Assembly (NCBI GenBank): GCA_014155875.1
Contig: JACEFZ010004196.1
Coordinates: forward strand, 917,001-981,000
Direction: 5' to 3'
DNA length: 64,000 nucleotides
DNA from: Cepaea nemoralis
Lineage: Eukaryota > Mollusca > Gastropoda > Stylommatophora > Helicidae
A model generated the notes under the pieces. It had not been told where the DNA came from. It ran no database searches and saw only the letters and a program-made list of their open reading frames with translations. A program made the position numbers and the translations under genes. This document shows, one piece after another, positions 13,040 to 24,119 of this stretch. The first letter of the stretch is position 1, and the number at the start of each line of letters is the position of its first letter.

Positions 13040-13490
13040 AGGAACAGAATGAGATGAGATGACATTAGGTAAGATGAGATTAAATTAGATGAGATGAGAT
13101 TACAATAAATGAGATGAGAAGAGATGAGATGAGATTACAATAAATGAGATGAGGAGAGATGAGATGAGATTACAATAAATGAGATGAGGAGAGATGAGAT
13201 GAGATTACAATAAATGAGATGAGGAGAGATGAGATGAGATTACAATAAATGACATGAGGAGAGATGAGATGAGATTACAATAAATGACATGAGGAGAGAT
13301 GAGATGAGATTACGATAAATGAGATGAGGAGAGATGAGACTACTGACAAGTTTTTATTCTTTCATGAACAAACGAGTGTCTCCCGCTGGGTATGCTTCAC
13401 ATCGACACCGCAAGGTACAAGAGAAACATGACGAGATGAGATGAGATGAGATGAGATGAGATGAGATGAAATGAGACGGTATGAGATAAG
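13040..13490. repeat. 35-bp GAGAT-rich minisatellite
   Basis: About seven copies of a unit containing GAGATTACAATAAATGAGAT at 13075-13345, then a simple (GAGAT)n run at 13430-13480. Both arrays follow the same motif, CGACACCGCAAGGTACAAGA (13021 and 13403), so motif plus array is duplicated. Confidence 0.9.
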
Positions 13491-13639
13491 ACAATACTAC
13501 TGTCACGTTTTCAGTGGTCTACCTAAGGTGTTGTCCCTCCACGAACAAACAGCTAAGTCTCTAGATCTGCCAGCATGGTTTCTCTGCAGTGTGCAAACGT
13601 CGCCACGGATTAGTCGCCTGAAACTTGCCGCATGCCTTC

Positions 13640-13725
13640 AGCACGGATACCGCTGTGGCTAGACGCTGGTCTGCCGATCCGGTGGGCATAGATTCGAATC
13701 CGCATGGAGGTACATTTTTAAAACT
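13640..13725 (+). repeat. possible tRNA-derived SINE head
   Basis: GCTGTGGCTAGACGCTGG followed 25-30 bp later by AGATTCGAATCC looks like pol III A and B boxes. No tRNA cloverleaf could be drawn, so it is more likely a SINE head than a tRNA gene. Nothing else is recognised between 13725 and 14100. Confidence 0.3.
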
Positions 13726-14104
13726 GACCAAAATTAAAGTCAAAAATAGGTACCAGGGAATATATTGGGAAGCAAAGGCGGCCAGTGTGATACTGACCAC
13801 ATCGTCCACTAAGTGCCGTTTAGGCCATCAAAAAGTGTTTGGCCCCATATACTCAAAGTTAATAAGGCATGACAATGGGTTATTTACTTAGTGACTTAGT
13901 GAGGAGCGGCTGACTAAATAAAGTAAGACATGTCAACATGGTAGAGATTCACAACAATGTTTTCCCGTAGTGAATTTGAATAACTAAGACACAAACAATA
14001 CATTGCACGATTTATTGCCTGACATATTTCACTGCATCTCGTCAAGTACATACTGCAGAATTCACACAACATAAAGTAAAATAACTAGATAAATCCTTCA
14101 AGCT

Positions 14105-14745
14105 CAAATATACTCATGTTCGCACAGTAATGTCAATTGTCTACCACGGTAATTTTAAGCTGACTAACATGTCTTTCTGTTTGTACAAAGCTGGCTTGTG
14201 TAGAATAATCATTATGGCTTCTGCAAACTTTAACAAGCGAGTATTTTGTGTGTTAAACAACATGCGAAAGGCACTGTCTCTATCAATCACATGGCCGCTT
14301 TCCAGCATATTCCAACACCAGCAGTAAAAGAGCCTGTCTCTCTGTACGCCAAAAACAATTGCATTTACCAATTCACATGTAGGTGCCAGTCTACCTACAT
14401 AGGCAGAACAGAGTGGCATTTGAACAAAAGAATTGTGGAACACATACCTCAATGGGTCGACAAGATACTACAAACATGCGATGGGAGCCTAGTGGGGCCG
14501 ACACACCGGAAGCTTCCCGCTTCATCAATTGATAGGCATATGCTGGAAAGCGGCCATGTGATTGATAGAGACAGTGCCTTTCGCGTGTTGTTTAACACAC
14601 AAAATATTAGCTTGTTAAAGTTTCAGAAGCCATAATGATTAATCTACACAAGCCAGCTTTGTGCAAACAGAAAGACATGTTATTCAGTTTAAAATTACCG
14701 TGGTAGACAATTGACATTACTGTGCGAACGTGGTAGAGGTACTTG
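14105..14745 (+). mobile_element. Penelope-like element fragment arranged as a foldback
   Basis: Bases 14320-14635 encode a GIY-YIG endonuclease-like C-terminus of a Penelope-like retroelement (NCIYQFTC, STYIGRTEWHLNKRI.EH, SSIDRHMLESGH). The last 205 bp (14535-14745) are repeated in reverse complement at 14105-14315, giving a hairpin with about 205-bp arms and a 220-bp loop. Terminal partial inverted copies are typical of Penelope insertions. No reverse-transcriptase core is present, so this is a fragment. Confidence 0.75.
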
Positions 14746-16200
14746 TAGATCTACAAATTGGTGGGAAAGCCATTAGACATAAAACAACATATATTGGAAA
14801 CAACAAGCTGCTATAAGGAGTGGGTCAATATCAGCCTATTAAGAGAGGTGTGACACAGGGATGTGTAATGTCTCCAGATCTTTTTCCCTATACAGTGAAA
14901 ATATTATCAGAAATATAAATGGAATCATCATAGGGGGAAGAAACATCAATAACATTAGATATGCAGATGATACAGTATTGATTGCAGACAATGAGCAGAA
15001 TCTGCAACAATTAGTAGATGCGGTTGTTGCACACGTTGAACAACTAGGGTTAGAATTAAATTGTAAGAAGACACAGATTATGGTCGTCACTGGAAGAAAC
15101 GAAATATTACAATGTGTTCTGTTGTTTGTCCATCAAGAATGATGATGACCATTCATTTCATCCAGTGGGGTTGAAGGTGTGGTGCCGTGGGTTCTAAGAA
15201 TGAAGAATGACTTGCGCGATGACTTGGATTAAAGTGAGGAAGAGTTGCGCAATTCGTCGACCTCACTCTCTCGTCTGAGTCCATCTGAGTCCAGTGGCAA
15301 GACAAGTCGAGACGATTGGAGACGAATACAGGTGCAGTGGATGACCAGGGCGCTCTACGTGCCTTGCCGTGCTCATTACGTTCCACAACGCTTTGCAGGT
15401 AAACGCCGTCTTGCACGTTGAATCAGGAATGATTTCTTCCGCGCAGTCTGCCGAATCCTGTCTTCACATGCTGGGTAGGCATACCCTAGTTTACCTCTTG
15501 GTTTGACACAAAATCGGATACCCATGCCTGGTTTAGCCAGCCTCTCACAGCTGTTGCCCGGGGGGTGGCCGCTGTCGCATGCTGACAGCTACTAGGAGCC
15601 ACAGGCACGAGCTGGGTGTCAGACTTGGACCAGTGGGGGATGGTCCTGAAAGGACATGAGAGCCATCCTTACCAAAGGTGCTACCAATGCCTGACACCCC
15701 GTAATATACAATTACATGGAAATATTCTTAAACAAGTGAATCGGTACAATTATCTCAGAACAGTAATAAAATGTGATGAAAGATGCTTTGAAGTGATTAG
15801 AACAAGATTCACCATGGCGAAAGTAGCCTTAAGCAAGATGAAAAACATACTGACCAATAAAACAAAATGTCACTTGAAACAGAAAAATAGTGTTGAGGTG
15901 CTACAAAGAGCCTGTACTTGTGTATGGATGTGAAGCTTGGACAATGAGCAGTCAAGATGAAAAACATCTTATGGCTGTGGACATATGGTTTCTGACGAGA
16001 ATGCAAAGAATACCATGGACAGGCAGGAAAACCAATGACCAAGTACTACAAGAAACAAATGAATATCGTAAATTGATTAGAGAAATGAGACGTAGACTGT
16101 CAACAATTTTTGGATATGTTAAGAAAAGACATAAATTGGAGTGTTGACAACTGGCAAGATCAAAAAGAAGAGAACAAGGGGAAGACAGAGAAGTAAATAC
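14746..16200 (+). pseudogene. degraded LINE reverse transcriptase, interrupted
   Basis: Two pieces of one LINE. Bases 14800-15115 carry RT motifs (IRYADDTVLIAD, LELNCKKTQIMVV). Bases 15700-16150 carry the C-terminal region (YNYLRTVIKCDERC, then CEAWT). A stretch of about 560 bp at 15130-15690 that is not LINE-like separates them. Several stops and frameshifts make it clearly dead. It belongs to the same broad group as 20375-21385. Confidence 0.75.
15130..15690. other. unidentified insertion within the LINE
   Basis: No ORF of note and no inverted termini recognised. It is bounded on both sides by LINE coding sequence, which makes it a probable separate insertion. Confidence 0.4.
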
Positions 16201-16467
16201 CTCACCGCGCGGTATGATCGAGACAAGAAAACTTAGCTGATCCACGACTCTGGTGATCGAGTGAAATGGCGAGTCATGACCGCCCATGCTTACCGGCATG
16301 GCACATGATGGATGGATATAGGCAGTAAATGACAGTTATGATGACTTAGTGATTTGGCCATACAATAGAATTAAATTAGATGTATACTGGTCTAAGACAA
16401 TTACCGTTAGCCGTCGGCTGCTCCCTAATATTTGTGAACACACTTGGCCTGTTATTAAAATTAATAG
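16201..16467. other. LINE 3' flank, no gene recognised
   Basis: Probably the LINE 3' UTR followed by intronic DNA; no supported feature. Confidence 0.3.
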
Positions 16468-16575
16468 GAAGTCAGTACGGCCGAATGAATAAGATTTCTC
16501 GCCCTAAAACATCCGGTGTGCTGATGTCCCGAGGTAGCGGGTTCAACCCCTACTCAGGTCAATTGGAGTAAAATG
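16468..16575 (+). repeat. SINE B head fragment
   Basis: tRNA(Leu/Ser)-like head with ACGGCCGAATGAATAAG (A box) and GCGGGTTCAACCCC (B box). It is cut off shortly after the B box and abuts an inverted, fuller copy. Confidence 0.65.
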
Positions 16576-16589
16576 TTGGATTTGTTTTT

Positions 16590-16885
16590 AGTTCGCTGGC
16601 TTTCATCTCAAGCGTAGTCCATACGCCGTGCTACTGCGTCCAGTGCACTGGCATGAATTTATTTGCGTGTGGATTAGCTTTCCCTATTATTAATGCTCCT
16701 CGCCATCAAGTGAACCCACTCCGACTTCAGAAGTACTTGCAATTTACGTCCCCAAGTCAAGGACGAAAAGTCAACATTTTAGTCCAACAGACTGGTATAG
16801 GGGTTGAGCCTGCTACCTTGGCATCATCACACCGGAAGTTTAAGAACGAACGATCTTATCCATTCGGTCATGCCGACTTCTAGAC
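16590..16885 (-). repeat. SINE B, near-complete
   Basis: On the minus strand it starts with a tRNA-like head (GCATGACCGAATGGATAAGA), then GGGGACGTAAATTGCAAG-type sequence, and ends TTGAGATGAAAGCCAGCGAAC. Related copies lie at 45757 (-) and 54505 (+). Confidence 0.8.
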
Positions 16886-16904
16886 GATGTAGTTTTAAAA
16901 AAAG

Positions 16905-17015
16905 TTAGTTACATATCCTTTACAGGACGTGACAGTCAACCCCAAAATTTTTATTTTTTGGCTATGTGTGATCTCTTGGCAAGTTTACGTTCAGTAGTTT
17001 ACGATTGCTTTATTC
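16905..17015 (-). repeat. SINE A1, 3' part
   Basis: Terminal TTACATATCCTTTACAGGACGT through TTGGCAAGTTTACGTTCAGT (plus-strand reading); the head is missing. Confidence 0.75.
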
Positions 17016-17019
17016 CAAG

Positions 17020-18850
17020 CTCCCCTTTTTGAAACAGTGAACATTTGTCTTGGCAAGAAAACCTCCTCCATCGAATGTAACTCCTGACTACAGACCCATC
17101 AGTGTATATAAAGACATGGTTAGGGTGTGAGCCAGCTGTCTTCTTCAGGCTGTTGCACGGACACTTCTGTGACAGCTACTGCCCGTTCTAGTCACGCAAC
17201 GTAACTATATCTCTAGGCAATGCTTTATTGTCAGGAGGCGCCATGACCCTTTATTCTCCAACACTGTTAAGCTACAGAAATTCTTGGAAAGGAAAAATGC
17301 TACGCCTAAGAGGGCTGGAGAATTATCGACCAAGGAAAGAAACATGGTGAACGAAGCAAGAGTTACTTTTGATGTTTATCGAGAGGCCCTGTTCCAGGTT
17401 GGACAGGAAGCAATGGCAGCAGCACTGGATCTTGAGGATACACATAACAGATCAGATATGATGTCTCGATGCACACTCTTATGGAGAAGACCGTTGGTCC
17501 CTGGGTGGTGAATTTGGTAGCAGCTACCCTGGACTATTGTGGGATTGTGCTCCGCAAGATTTCCTGCAAGACTGCAAGCAATGAATAACCAGGGATTGGA
17601 AGGATACTGACATTTGCCGATGATTTCCTTGTGTATAGGTAGGGGATCGCAGGATGCATAAAGCGCAAGAGTTGCAGGAGGCAGTAAACAAAGTGATATA
17701 CTGATGTACAGAGATGACTAGTGTCATTAACCCAATTATGGCTTCTGTGTTATGGTGCTCTCTGGACAATAGGATTATTAAGACTGACGTCCCAAGTCTT
17801 GCAATAAATGGCAGAAATGTTAACGGAGAGAGTAAACTGAGATACCTGGGAATCACCTTCGACAAATGCCTGGCAGTCAGTGATCACGTGGAAGCAGTTG
17901 TTATGAGATTTTAGAAGAGAATCGGTGCGCTGAAGATCACGGCAGCAATGGACATGGCGCAAAGAATGTTGCTCATTTCTATCAACATTTGATTCTCGTA
18001 GAAATTGTGTATGTATTGGGACTGCTCACATAGTCAAAGAGTCAGCTGGTGAAACTAGAGCGCATACAGAATGAAGCTATGCTCGTGATATTGAGAAGCA
18101 CAAGAAATACGCCGGTAGTGTGTATGCAATAGATCCCAGCCTTACCCATGAATGCAGACAGGCTCAATATCCTGCAGGTGAAATAATATCTCCTAGTGGC
18201 TGTAGACACGGAACATCCCCCTGCATGAAGCCCTAGACACAGTTAAGGGCCACAGGTTGATCAGAGGAAAATCATGGATGGCTCAGATAGAGGACACAAT
18301 CAGAGAAGTGTGTATGTTTAAGATCTTTGGGAGAGGAGATTAGTGGGTCAGAATGCCAGAGGAAAGTCATACCTGTGCAGAGTCATAATAACATTGGATC
18401 AGGAATGCAGGGATTGGCCGGCAGGCTGCGCTAAGTGGGAGATGCAACCAATTATCCACGACAATTTGCTGCCAGGTGATGTTACAGACGGGTGGTTCTT
18501 TGCTAAGAGGTAAAAGAAATGCCTGGGTGGTGTGGCTAAGGTTGATGGGCGGTGTTTGGCGTAGGAGAGCCTGGCATATGATACCACAACATGTAGTCTA
18601 AGAATGAAGGGGGGGGGGGGGGGAGTCACAGCGACTCTCCGCTGACTGGAAGACAATCGGTACACGCATGTCGTGATTGCAACAGACTCACAAAGTATGA
18701 TGAGAAAGGTGAAGTGAGGCATACCTCGGGAAAATTGGCAGGCGTCAATTCAACAATCGAAAATAGAGAGCAGCTGTTGGTATTTTCCCCCAGGATATGC
18801 TGGAGTGATGGAAAACGAGTAGACGAACAGATTCCCAAGGAAGATTGCCA
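17020..18850 (+). pseudogene. heavily degraded LINE (RT and RNase H)
   Basis: Plus-strand relic of the family at 11451-12497. RT-like residues lie at 17714-17914 (SKLRYLGITFDKCL). RNase H traces lie near 18480-18500 and 18640-18850, where text equivalent to VTDS and FSPGHAGV survives in shifted frames. A poly-G run (18609-18623) interrupts it. No long ORF remains. Confidence 0.65.
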
Positions 18851-18939
18851 ATACTAATGACAGTCTCATTATCAGTTTGTCTGATTGTTCCTGTGGGCTA
18901 TGTCGGCCATAGCCCATGGTCACTGCCTGATGGCGCAAT

Positions 18940-20085
18940 CTCTTCAACACAACATGGTGAAACTTCACACACAAGAAGGTGAAACTCCACATAAGTCAGG
19001 GTGAAACGTCCCACACAACATGGTGAAACTCCCAACACAAGAGGGTGAAACTCTTCACACAAGATGGTGGAACTCCTCACACAAGAGGATTAACCTCTCC
19101 ACACAACATGGTGAAACTCCCCACACAAGATGGTAAAACTCCACACACAACAGGGTGAAATTCCACACACAAGAGGGTTAAACTCCACACACAACGGTGT
19201 GAGACTTCACACACAAGGAGAGTAAAACTCGACACACAATAGGGTGGAACTCCACACACAAGAACGTGAAACACCAAACACAAAAGGGTGAAACTCCACA
19301 AACAAGAGTGTGAAACGCCACACACAACAGGGTTAAACTCCACACATAAAAGGGTTAAACTCCACACACATCATGGTGAAACTTCCCATACAAGAGGGTG
19401 AAACTACGCACACATCAGGGTGAAGATCCCCGCACAAAAGGGTGAAACTCCACACACAAGAGGGTTAAACTCCCCCACACAATAGGGTGAAAATCCATAC
19501 ACAAGGGGGTTAAACTCCACACACAACATGGCGAAATTCCCTACACAAGAGGATGCTTGCTTGCTTGTGTTCGCTGGCTGTGAACTCCAGCGTGAAGTCC
19601 TGTATGTCGGATGAATACACCCTGTTGTCCAACATCAATGTGATGTCATACCGGACCTGAGGTTTGCGTGAGTATCCATTGTCCCATGTCTGGCTTATTG
19701 GTGTGCAGACTGGTGGTTCCTCGCCATGCAGGCAGATACTCTCCGGCTTCGGAGGAACACAAGAAAATAAAAGTCCACACACAACAGGATGAAACTACAT
19801 ACACAACAGAGTGAAACGCCTACAGAATAATCTCTACACACAAAAGGGTTAAATTCCACACACAATATGGTGAAACTCCACACACAACATGGTGAAACTC
19901 CACACGCAACAGGGTGAAACTTCACACACAAGAGGGTTAAACTCCACACACAACGGTGTGAAACTTCACACACAAGGAGAGTAAAGCTCCACACACAACA
20001 GGGTGAAACTTCACTCACAAGGATAGTGAAACTCCACACATAAGAGGGTGAAACTCCACACACAAGAAGGTGAAAGCAAAAGAAG
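18940..20085. repeat. about 22-bp minisatellite (CACACAACAGGGTGAAACTC)
   Basis: About 40 imperfect copies of an ACTCCACACACAAGAGGGTG-type unit, interrupted once at about 19553-19772. It ends only about 10-20 bp from the splice donor of the middle GT92 exon. The Cys/Val/Trp-rich minus-strand ORFs are translations of the array. Confidence 0.9.
19553..19772 (-). other. unidentified exon-like segment inside the minisatellite
   Basis: About 220 bp of non-satellite sequence. The minus strand is open and looks protein-like (CLHGEEPPVCTPISQTWDNG, then VRYDITLMLDNRVYSS and FTLEFTASEH). A pyrimidine-rich run and AG precede it (TTTTATTTTCTTGTGTTCC...AAG), but no donor is evident. Its inclusion is not needed to join the flanking GT92 exons, which match phase without it. 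It may be a captured exon fragment; the family was not recognised. Confidence 0.35.
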
Positions 20086-20102
20086 AATGATCCTCAACTT
20101 AC

Positions 20103-20339
20103 TTGTATCCGTGATGCTCCGGGAGACCGGTGATCCTCCCACTCACGTGAAGACTGGTATTGCCCGTGCTGAAATTACAGTAGAGAGTCTGGAAGAGATC
20201 ACTCCGGGCGATTCCAAAGACACGAACCCTGGGTGTTCCTTGCTGGGCAGCTACGTGATCGAAGTAAGCAGAATACATCCAGATGTTTTTGTCGTCGATT
20301 TGTTTAAAAGGTGTGTTCTCAGAACGTTCTGTCGGTGGT
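20103..20339 (-). CDS. GT92 family glycosyltransferase, middle coding exon
   Basis: A 237-bp exon found by joining reading frames rather than from an ATG. It encodes NIWMYSAYFDHV and TPRVRVFGIARSDLFQTL, the N-terminal part of the GT92 domain (the family typically shows a YSAYxDxR-like and VRVxGI-like pair), and ends LPEHHGY. The acceptor is CCAACACAG with AG at 20341-20340. The donor is AA|GTAAGT with GT at 20102-20101. Codon phase fits exactly at both ends (AC|A with the upstream exon, AA|G with the downstream exon). A truncated LINE begins about 55 bp upstream of the acceptor, and a minisatellite lies just past the donor. Confidence 0.85.
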
Positions 20340-20374
20340 CTGTGTTGGAGTAAATGTTAAGACAATTATGAAAT

Positions 20375-21385
20375 GTGTATCTGAGTTGTCTGATCAGAGA
20401 GTTGCTTTTTGCAGATGATGTTGCAGTTACGACCCACTCTGAGGAAGAATTGCAATGTCTACTATCTGCATTCTCCAATGCTTGTTCTGAATTTGGTTTA
20501 ACAATTAGCAAAAAGAAGACACAGATTATGTCACAAGGTGCACATGGGGTACCATCAATCTTTATTGACGACACCGAACTAGAGATGGTAGACCATTTTA
20601 CATATCTAGGATTAGTGGTAAATAGCAAATTATCCCTAGATCAGGAAATCAACATCAGGATTGGTAACGCAGCAACAACAATGAACAGGTTAAGAAAAAG
20701 AGTCTGGGAGAACAGGAAGCTTACTGCCAAAACAAAAGTCCTTATTTATAAAGCCGGTGTCCTTAGTACTCTTCTTTATGGCAGTGAAACCTGGACAACT
20801 TACTCACACCAAGAGAAACGTTTAAACAGCTTTCATATGCGGTGTCTGCGAACAATAGACAAAATCACAAATACTGAAGTATTGGAAAGATCAGGTTGTG
20901 TGACAGTTTATTCCATGCTCAGTCTTCGTAGACTTAGATGGATAGGACATCTTAGGAGGATGGATGATGGTAGAATACCAAAGGACATCTTTTTTGGTGA
21001 ATTACAGATGGGTAAGAGATCTCAGGGTCGGCCTCTACTACGATACAAAGATGTGTGTAAGCGGGTCATGATTGATACAGGCATCGATAATGCACACTGG
21101 GAGCAAGTCGCCGCTGAACGTGTTGCAAAGAGGGCAAACATCAGAAATGGAATAAAGACAAAGAAGAAAATTATTGCAGATAAGTCACACACCGAGCGTG
21201 TGAGACGTAAGATGGTGCATGATGGTGGAAATGACCACGTGTTCACATGCACCCACTGTGAACGGACATTTACAGCGCAAATTGGCCTTATCAGTCACAT
21301 TCGCTACCGCCATAGATAAACGTTATTATGCCTTTTTAAAGCACAAACTATCGTCTGTCAAGACGGCAAGGTGCCAATATATAAA
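20375..21385 (+). pseudogene. 5'-truncated LINE, RT C-terminus with zinc finger
   Basis: An open frame of about 310 codons starts inside the RT catalytic motif (LLFADDVAVTTHSEEELQ) and continues through FTYLGLVVNSKLSLDQ, LLYGSETWTTY, and LRRLRWIGHLRRMDDGRIPK. A C-terminal C2H2-like finger follows (CTHCERTFTAQIGLISHIRYRH). The uninterrupted frame suggests a fairly young insertion. The 3' end (CTGTCAAGACGGCAAGGTGC) is shared with traces at 8-31 and 591-612. It sits in the first GT92 intron, opposite to the gene. Confidence 0.85.
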
Positions 21386-21959
21386 GCTGAGTTGCACATG
21401 TGTAATCTAGAAACGCAGCTATGTAACAACAGCTCAAGCTCTATGCAATCACAGTTATTTCTTTTCTTGTTCCACCTAATTCGGATGTAAGTGTAATCAC
21501 CCCCACCCAGTCGGTCTCTCTAAGACCGTTGAGTACGCCATATTTAAATATTGAGCACAACCCGCTACTGGCAACGCTGATCGTATTCCGGTATGAACCT
21601 AACGCCTATCCACGTCACGCATAACATCGCCGATCTTCAATGCGGAGATGTCACTCGCGGTGAAGTCACGAAATAAAATTTGAAGTGATAAAGTATATCA
21701 TGAAATAGTAAAACAGTAAGTAAGAATAATGTATAAGAAATATTTCCTAATCTTAGAAACAAAAAGGAGAATAGGAATGGCCAATATATTTTCAAAACCA
21801 CGAATTCAGTAATACTATCTAGAGAGATAACAACGCATGAAAAATGAGATTTGTCAAATGTTATGTATATTCAATACTAATATATGTGGCAGCTGCCTGG
21901 ACAATGAACACGCATTTATAAAGTCGAATAGATATCCTGCAGATGTGGGTATAAAGAAG
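21386..21959. other. intronic sequence, no gene recognised
   Basis: Nothing supported. The 117-aa ORF starting at 21837 merges unique sequence, LINE codons and the hAT element. Confidence 0.5.
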
Positions 21960-22010
21960 ATTATGTCTCTTTCATGGAAACAAAGCAAATTAAATACAGA
22001 GGTTCTAGAA

Positions 22011-22566
22011 CAGTGGTTCTCAACCTTTTTTGGCCCGTGCCCCCCTTCACCATATTTTCAGAACGTCATCCCCCCCCCCCCCCCCCCCCCGCTTTCGTAT
22101 GTCCTACCTAAAAATTTGGCCCGTGCCCCCTTCACCATATTTTCAGAACGTCATTTCCCCCCCCCCCCCCCTTTTGTATGTCCTACCTAAAAATGTGGCC
22201 CGTGCCCCCCTTCACCATATTTTTAGAACGTCATTCTCTCCTTTCGTATTTCCTACCTAAAAATCCCGCCCCCGCCCCTACACGGTATACGTAATAATGG
22301 AAGCTAAATTTAATAGCACATACTAAAACAAGTCTAGACGTCCACATAAAACGTGATTTGTGAGTCTACTTACTTTATAAAATGAATTTTAGAAGAGTGA
22401 GACGTACAGAACCGTACAGTATGAAGGGAAAAACAATGTAGAGTAATCGGTTCTTGTATTAACGTGATCTTGAAATAATCTTAAATCCACCCCCCCCCCC
22501 CTCCCTGGAAACCATAAAATTCCCCCCTGGGGGAAGGGGGAATTCCCCACCGGTTGAGAACCACTG
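22011..22566. mobile_element. non-autonomous hAT-type element (MITE)
   Basis: Inverted termini CAGTGGTTCTCAACC at 22011-22025 and GGTTGAGAACCACTG at 22552-22566. They are flanked by a perfect 8-bp duplication TTCTAGAA (22003-22010 and 22567-22574), the size expected for hAT transposition. The interior has three to four copies of a roughly 75-bp unit with poly-C tracts (22070-22090, 22157-22171, 22489-22501) and no transposase. It splits the LINE reading frame. Confidence 0.92.
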
Positions 22567-22763
22567 TTCTAGAAATACTGGGAGTAAAAACAGAGGTAAT
22601 GAAAGAAACAAAAAATAGGCAAGTAAAGTTTTTCCGCCACATTAAAAGACATAACACTCTTATAAACACCATCCTGCATGGCAAGGTTGAAGGCATGCGA
22701 GCAAGAGGTAGACAACGATACAAGTGGAAATATAACATCAAGAGATGGACGAACAGAATGTAC

Positions 22764-22769
22764 AATCAA
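22764..22769. repeat. Maverick target-site duplication, left copy (AATCAA)
   Basis: AATCAA immediately before the AG end of the element; the same 6 bp follow the CT end at 40103-40108. Six bp is the usual Maverick/Polinton target duplication. Confidence 0.9.
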
Positions 22770-23382
22770 AGTAGTAGATTGAGGCCTCCAGACACATATT
22801 ATGCAACCAGAATCTGGAGGGTAATGGAGGGTAATAGTTTTATGAAGGAAATATGGGAAAATTGTCGACTCGGTAAAATTTTTGGCTGCGTGTGGGAACG
22901 GTTTTTTTAGCGGGTGTGAAAGTAATTAAGGTAATATTTAGTTGGTTCTGGAAACCGAGGTTGTGAGTATGGATGAGGGAGGGGTGTTATATATAGTTTG
23001 GTTACGTATATGAATGTGTTAGTATGCGTAGTGATGTATAAACAAGGGTGTGATGGGTCGTGGTTTCTACTCATGGGTTGGATATATGGTGGTGGCGTAG
23101 ACATAATGTGTCTGTTCGTGGTGAGTAATGTATAAACTGCCAAGGGTGTGATGGGTCGTGGTTATACTCGACGAAGTAAGAGGTGTAGATGGTTACTATC
23201 ATCTGAACAGTGTGATAGTAGTGTCTAAGTGAAAGTAAAGGGTGGTATGTAGCTTATTCACTACCATCATTACAAAGGAAATCTTATAAAGTTATAATGG
23301 GTGTCATTTGATGGTAAGGGGTGGGTATTAGTGATCAAGTAGGAGTGATATAGGGGTGGTCATAAATGTAATAAGAGGTGTT
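22770..23382 (+). repeat. Maverick left terminal inverted repeat
   Basis: Matches 40102-39434 in reverse complement. The first 130 bp are almost identical. Similarity then becomes patchy but collinear up to GATGGTAAGGGG...ATAATAAGAGG near 23380. Within the first 51 bp, CCTCCAGA (22785-22792) and TCTGGAGG (22813-22820) can pair to form an 8-bp stem with a 20-nt loop, present at both ends. A LINE-derived ORF (22554-22910) appears to run into it, but those codons are simply TIR sequence. Confidence 0.9.
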
Positions 23383-23394
23383 CGCAGTTACACA

Positions 23395-24015
23395 CTGGTC
23401 AACCAGTGGTCAAGCAATGGTCAAGTAAGGGTCAAGTAGTCAAGTAAGGAAATTTTAGGGAAAAGTGATTGTAATGAGATGGTGATGATTAAAGAGTGGT
23501 AAATTAGAGGTCAAGCAGTGGTCAAGCAGTGGTCAAGTAAGGAAAATTTTAGGGAAAATTGGTCGTAGTGACATGGTAATGCTTAAATTAGTGGTAAATT
23601 AGTGATCAAGTAGTGGTCAAGTAGTGGTCAAGCAGTGGTCAAGCGGTGGTTAAGTGAGGAAAATTTTAGGGAAATTTTAGGGAAAAGTGATTGTAATGAT
23701 ATGGTGATGATTAAAGAGTGGTAAATTAGTGGTCAAGCAGTGGTCAATCAGTGGTCAAGTGGTCAAGTGAGGAAATTTTAGGGGAAAAGTAGTTGTAGCG
23801 ACATGGTGATGCTTAAAAGGTGGTAAATTAGTGGTCAAGTAGTGGTCAAGTAGTGGTCAAGTGGTCGAGTGACCACTTAAATTGTAGAGGACGATGTGCC
23901 TAAGATTATGGTAGTGATTAAAATGATCGATGACGTGGTCAAGCAGTGGTCAAGCAGTGGTCAAGTAGTCAAGTAAGGAAATTGTAGGGGAAAGTACGTA
24001 TAGTGCAATGGTGAT
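23395..24015 (+). repeat. subterminal tandem repeats (GTGGTCAAG) of the Maverick
   Basis: About five or six higher-order units of 95-130 bp. Each holds a cluster of AGTGGTCAAG repeats followed by AAGGAAATTTTAGGGAAAAG and ATGGTGATG..TTAAA. TGGTCA occurs as direct repeats 4-5 bp apart. They lie between the TIR and the first gene, where regulatory or replication-related repeats would be expected. No ORF. Confidence 0.85.
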
Positions 24016-24119
24016 GGGTAAAGTGACGAGGAATCAATAGTAGTGATAATACTACTACCAATATTAGCGACAAGAATATTAGCTGGTGCATTGTTATTAT
24101 ACTATTTTTTGTGGGGTGT

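Larger units (their letters stand above)
21960..22769 (+). pseudogene. LINE 3' coding end, host of two nested insertions
   Basis: LINE C-terminal codons (KLNTEVLE, then after a hAT insertion ILGVKTEVMKETKNRQVKFF, and GRQRYKWKYNIKRWTNRMYNQ) stop abruptly at the Maverick left end (22770). The LINE resumes at 40103-40180, where ARDRQCWRSIAANLH and a stop complete the usual C-terminus, although the frame is off by one at the junction. This gives the relative age: LINE first, hAT and Maverick later. Confidence 0.8.

Noticed and set aside
13640..13725. A possible tRNA gene
   Set aside because: A- and B-box-like words are present but no acceptor stem or cloverleaf could be folded by eye; a SINE head is more likely.
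22554..22910. A 118-aa ORF crossing 22770 as one LINE protein
   Set aside because: The part after 22770 is Maverick TIR; the same codons reappear inverted at the right TIR, so the frame continues only by chance.
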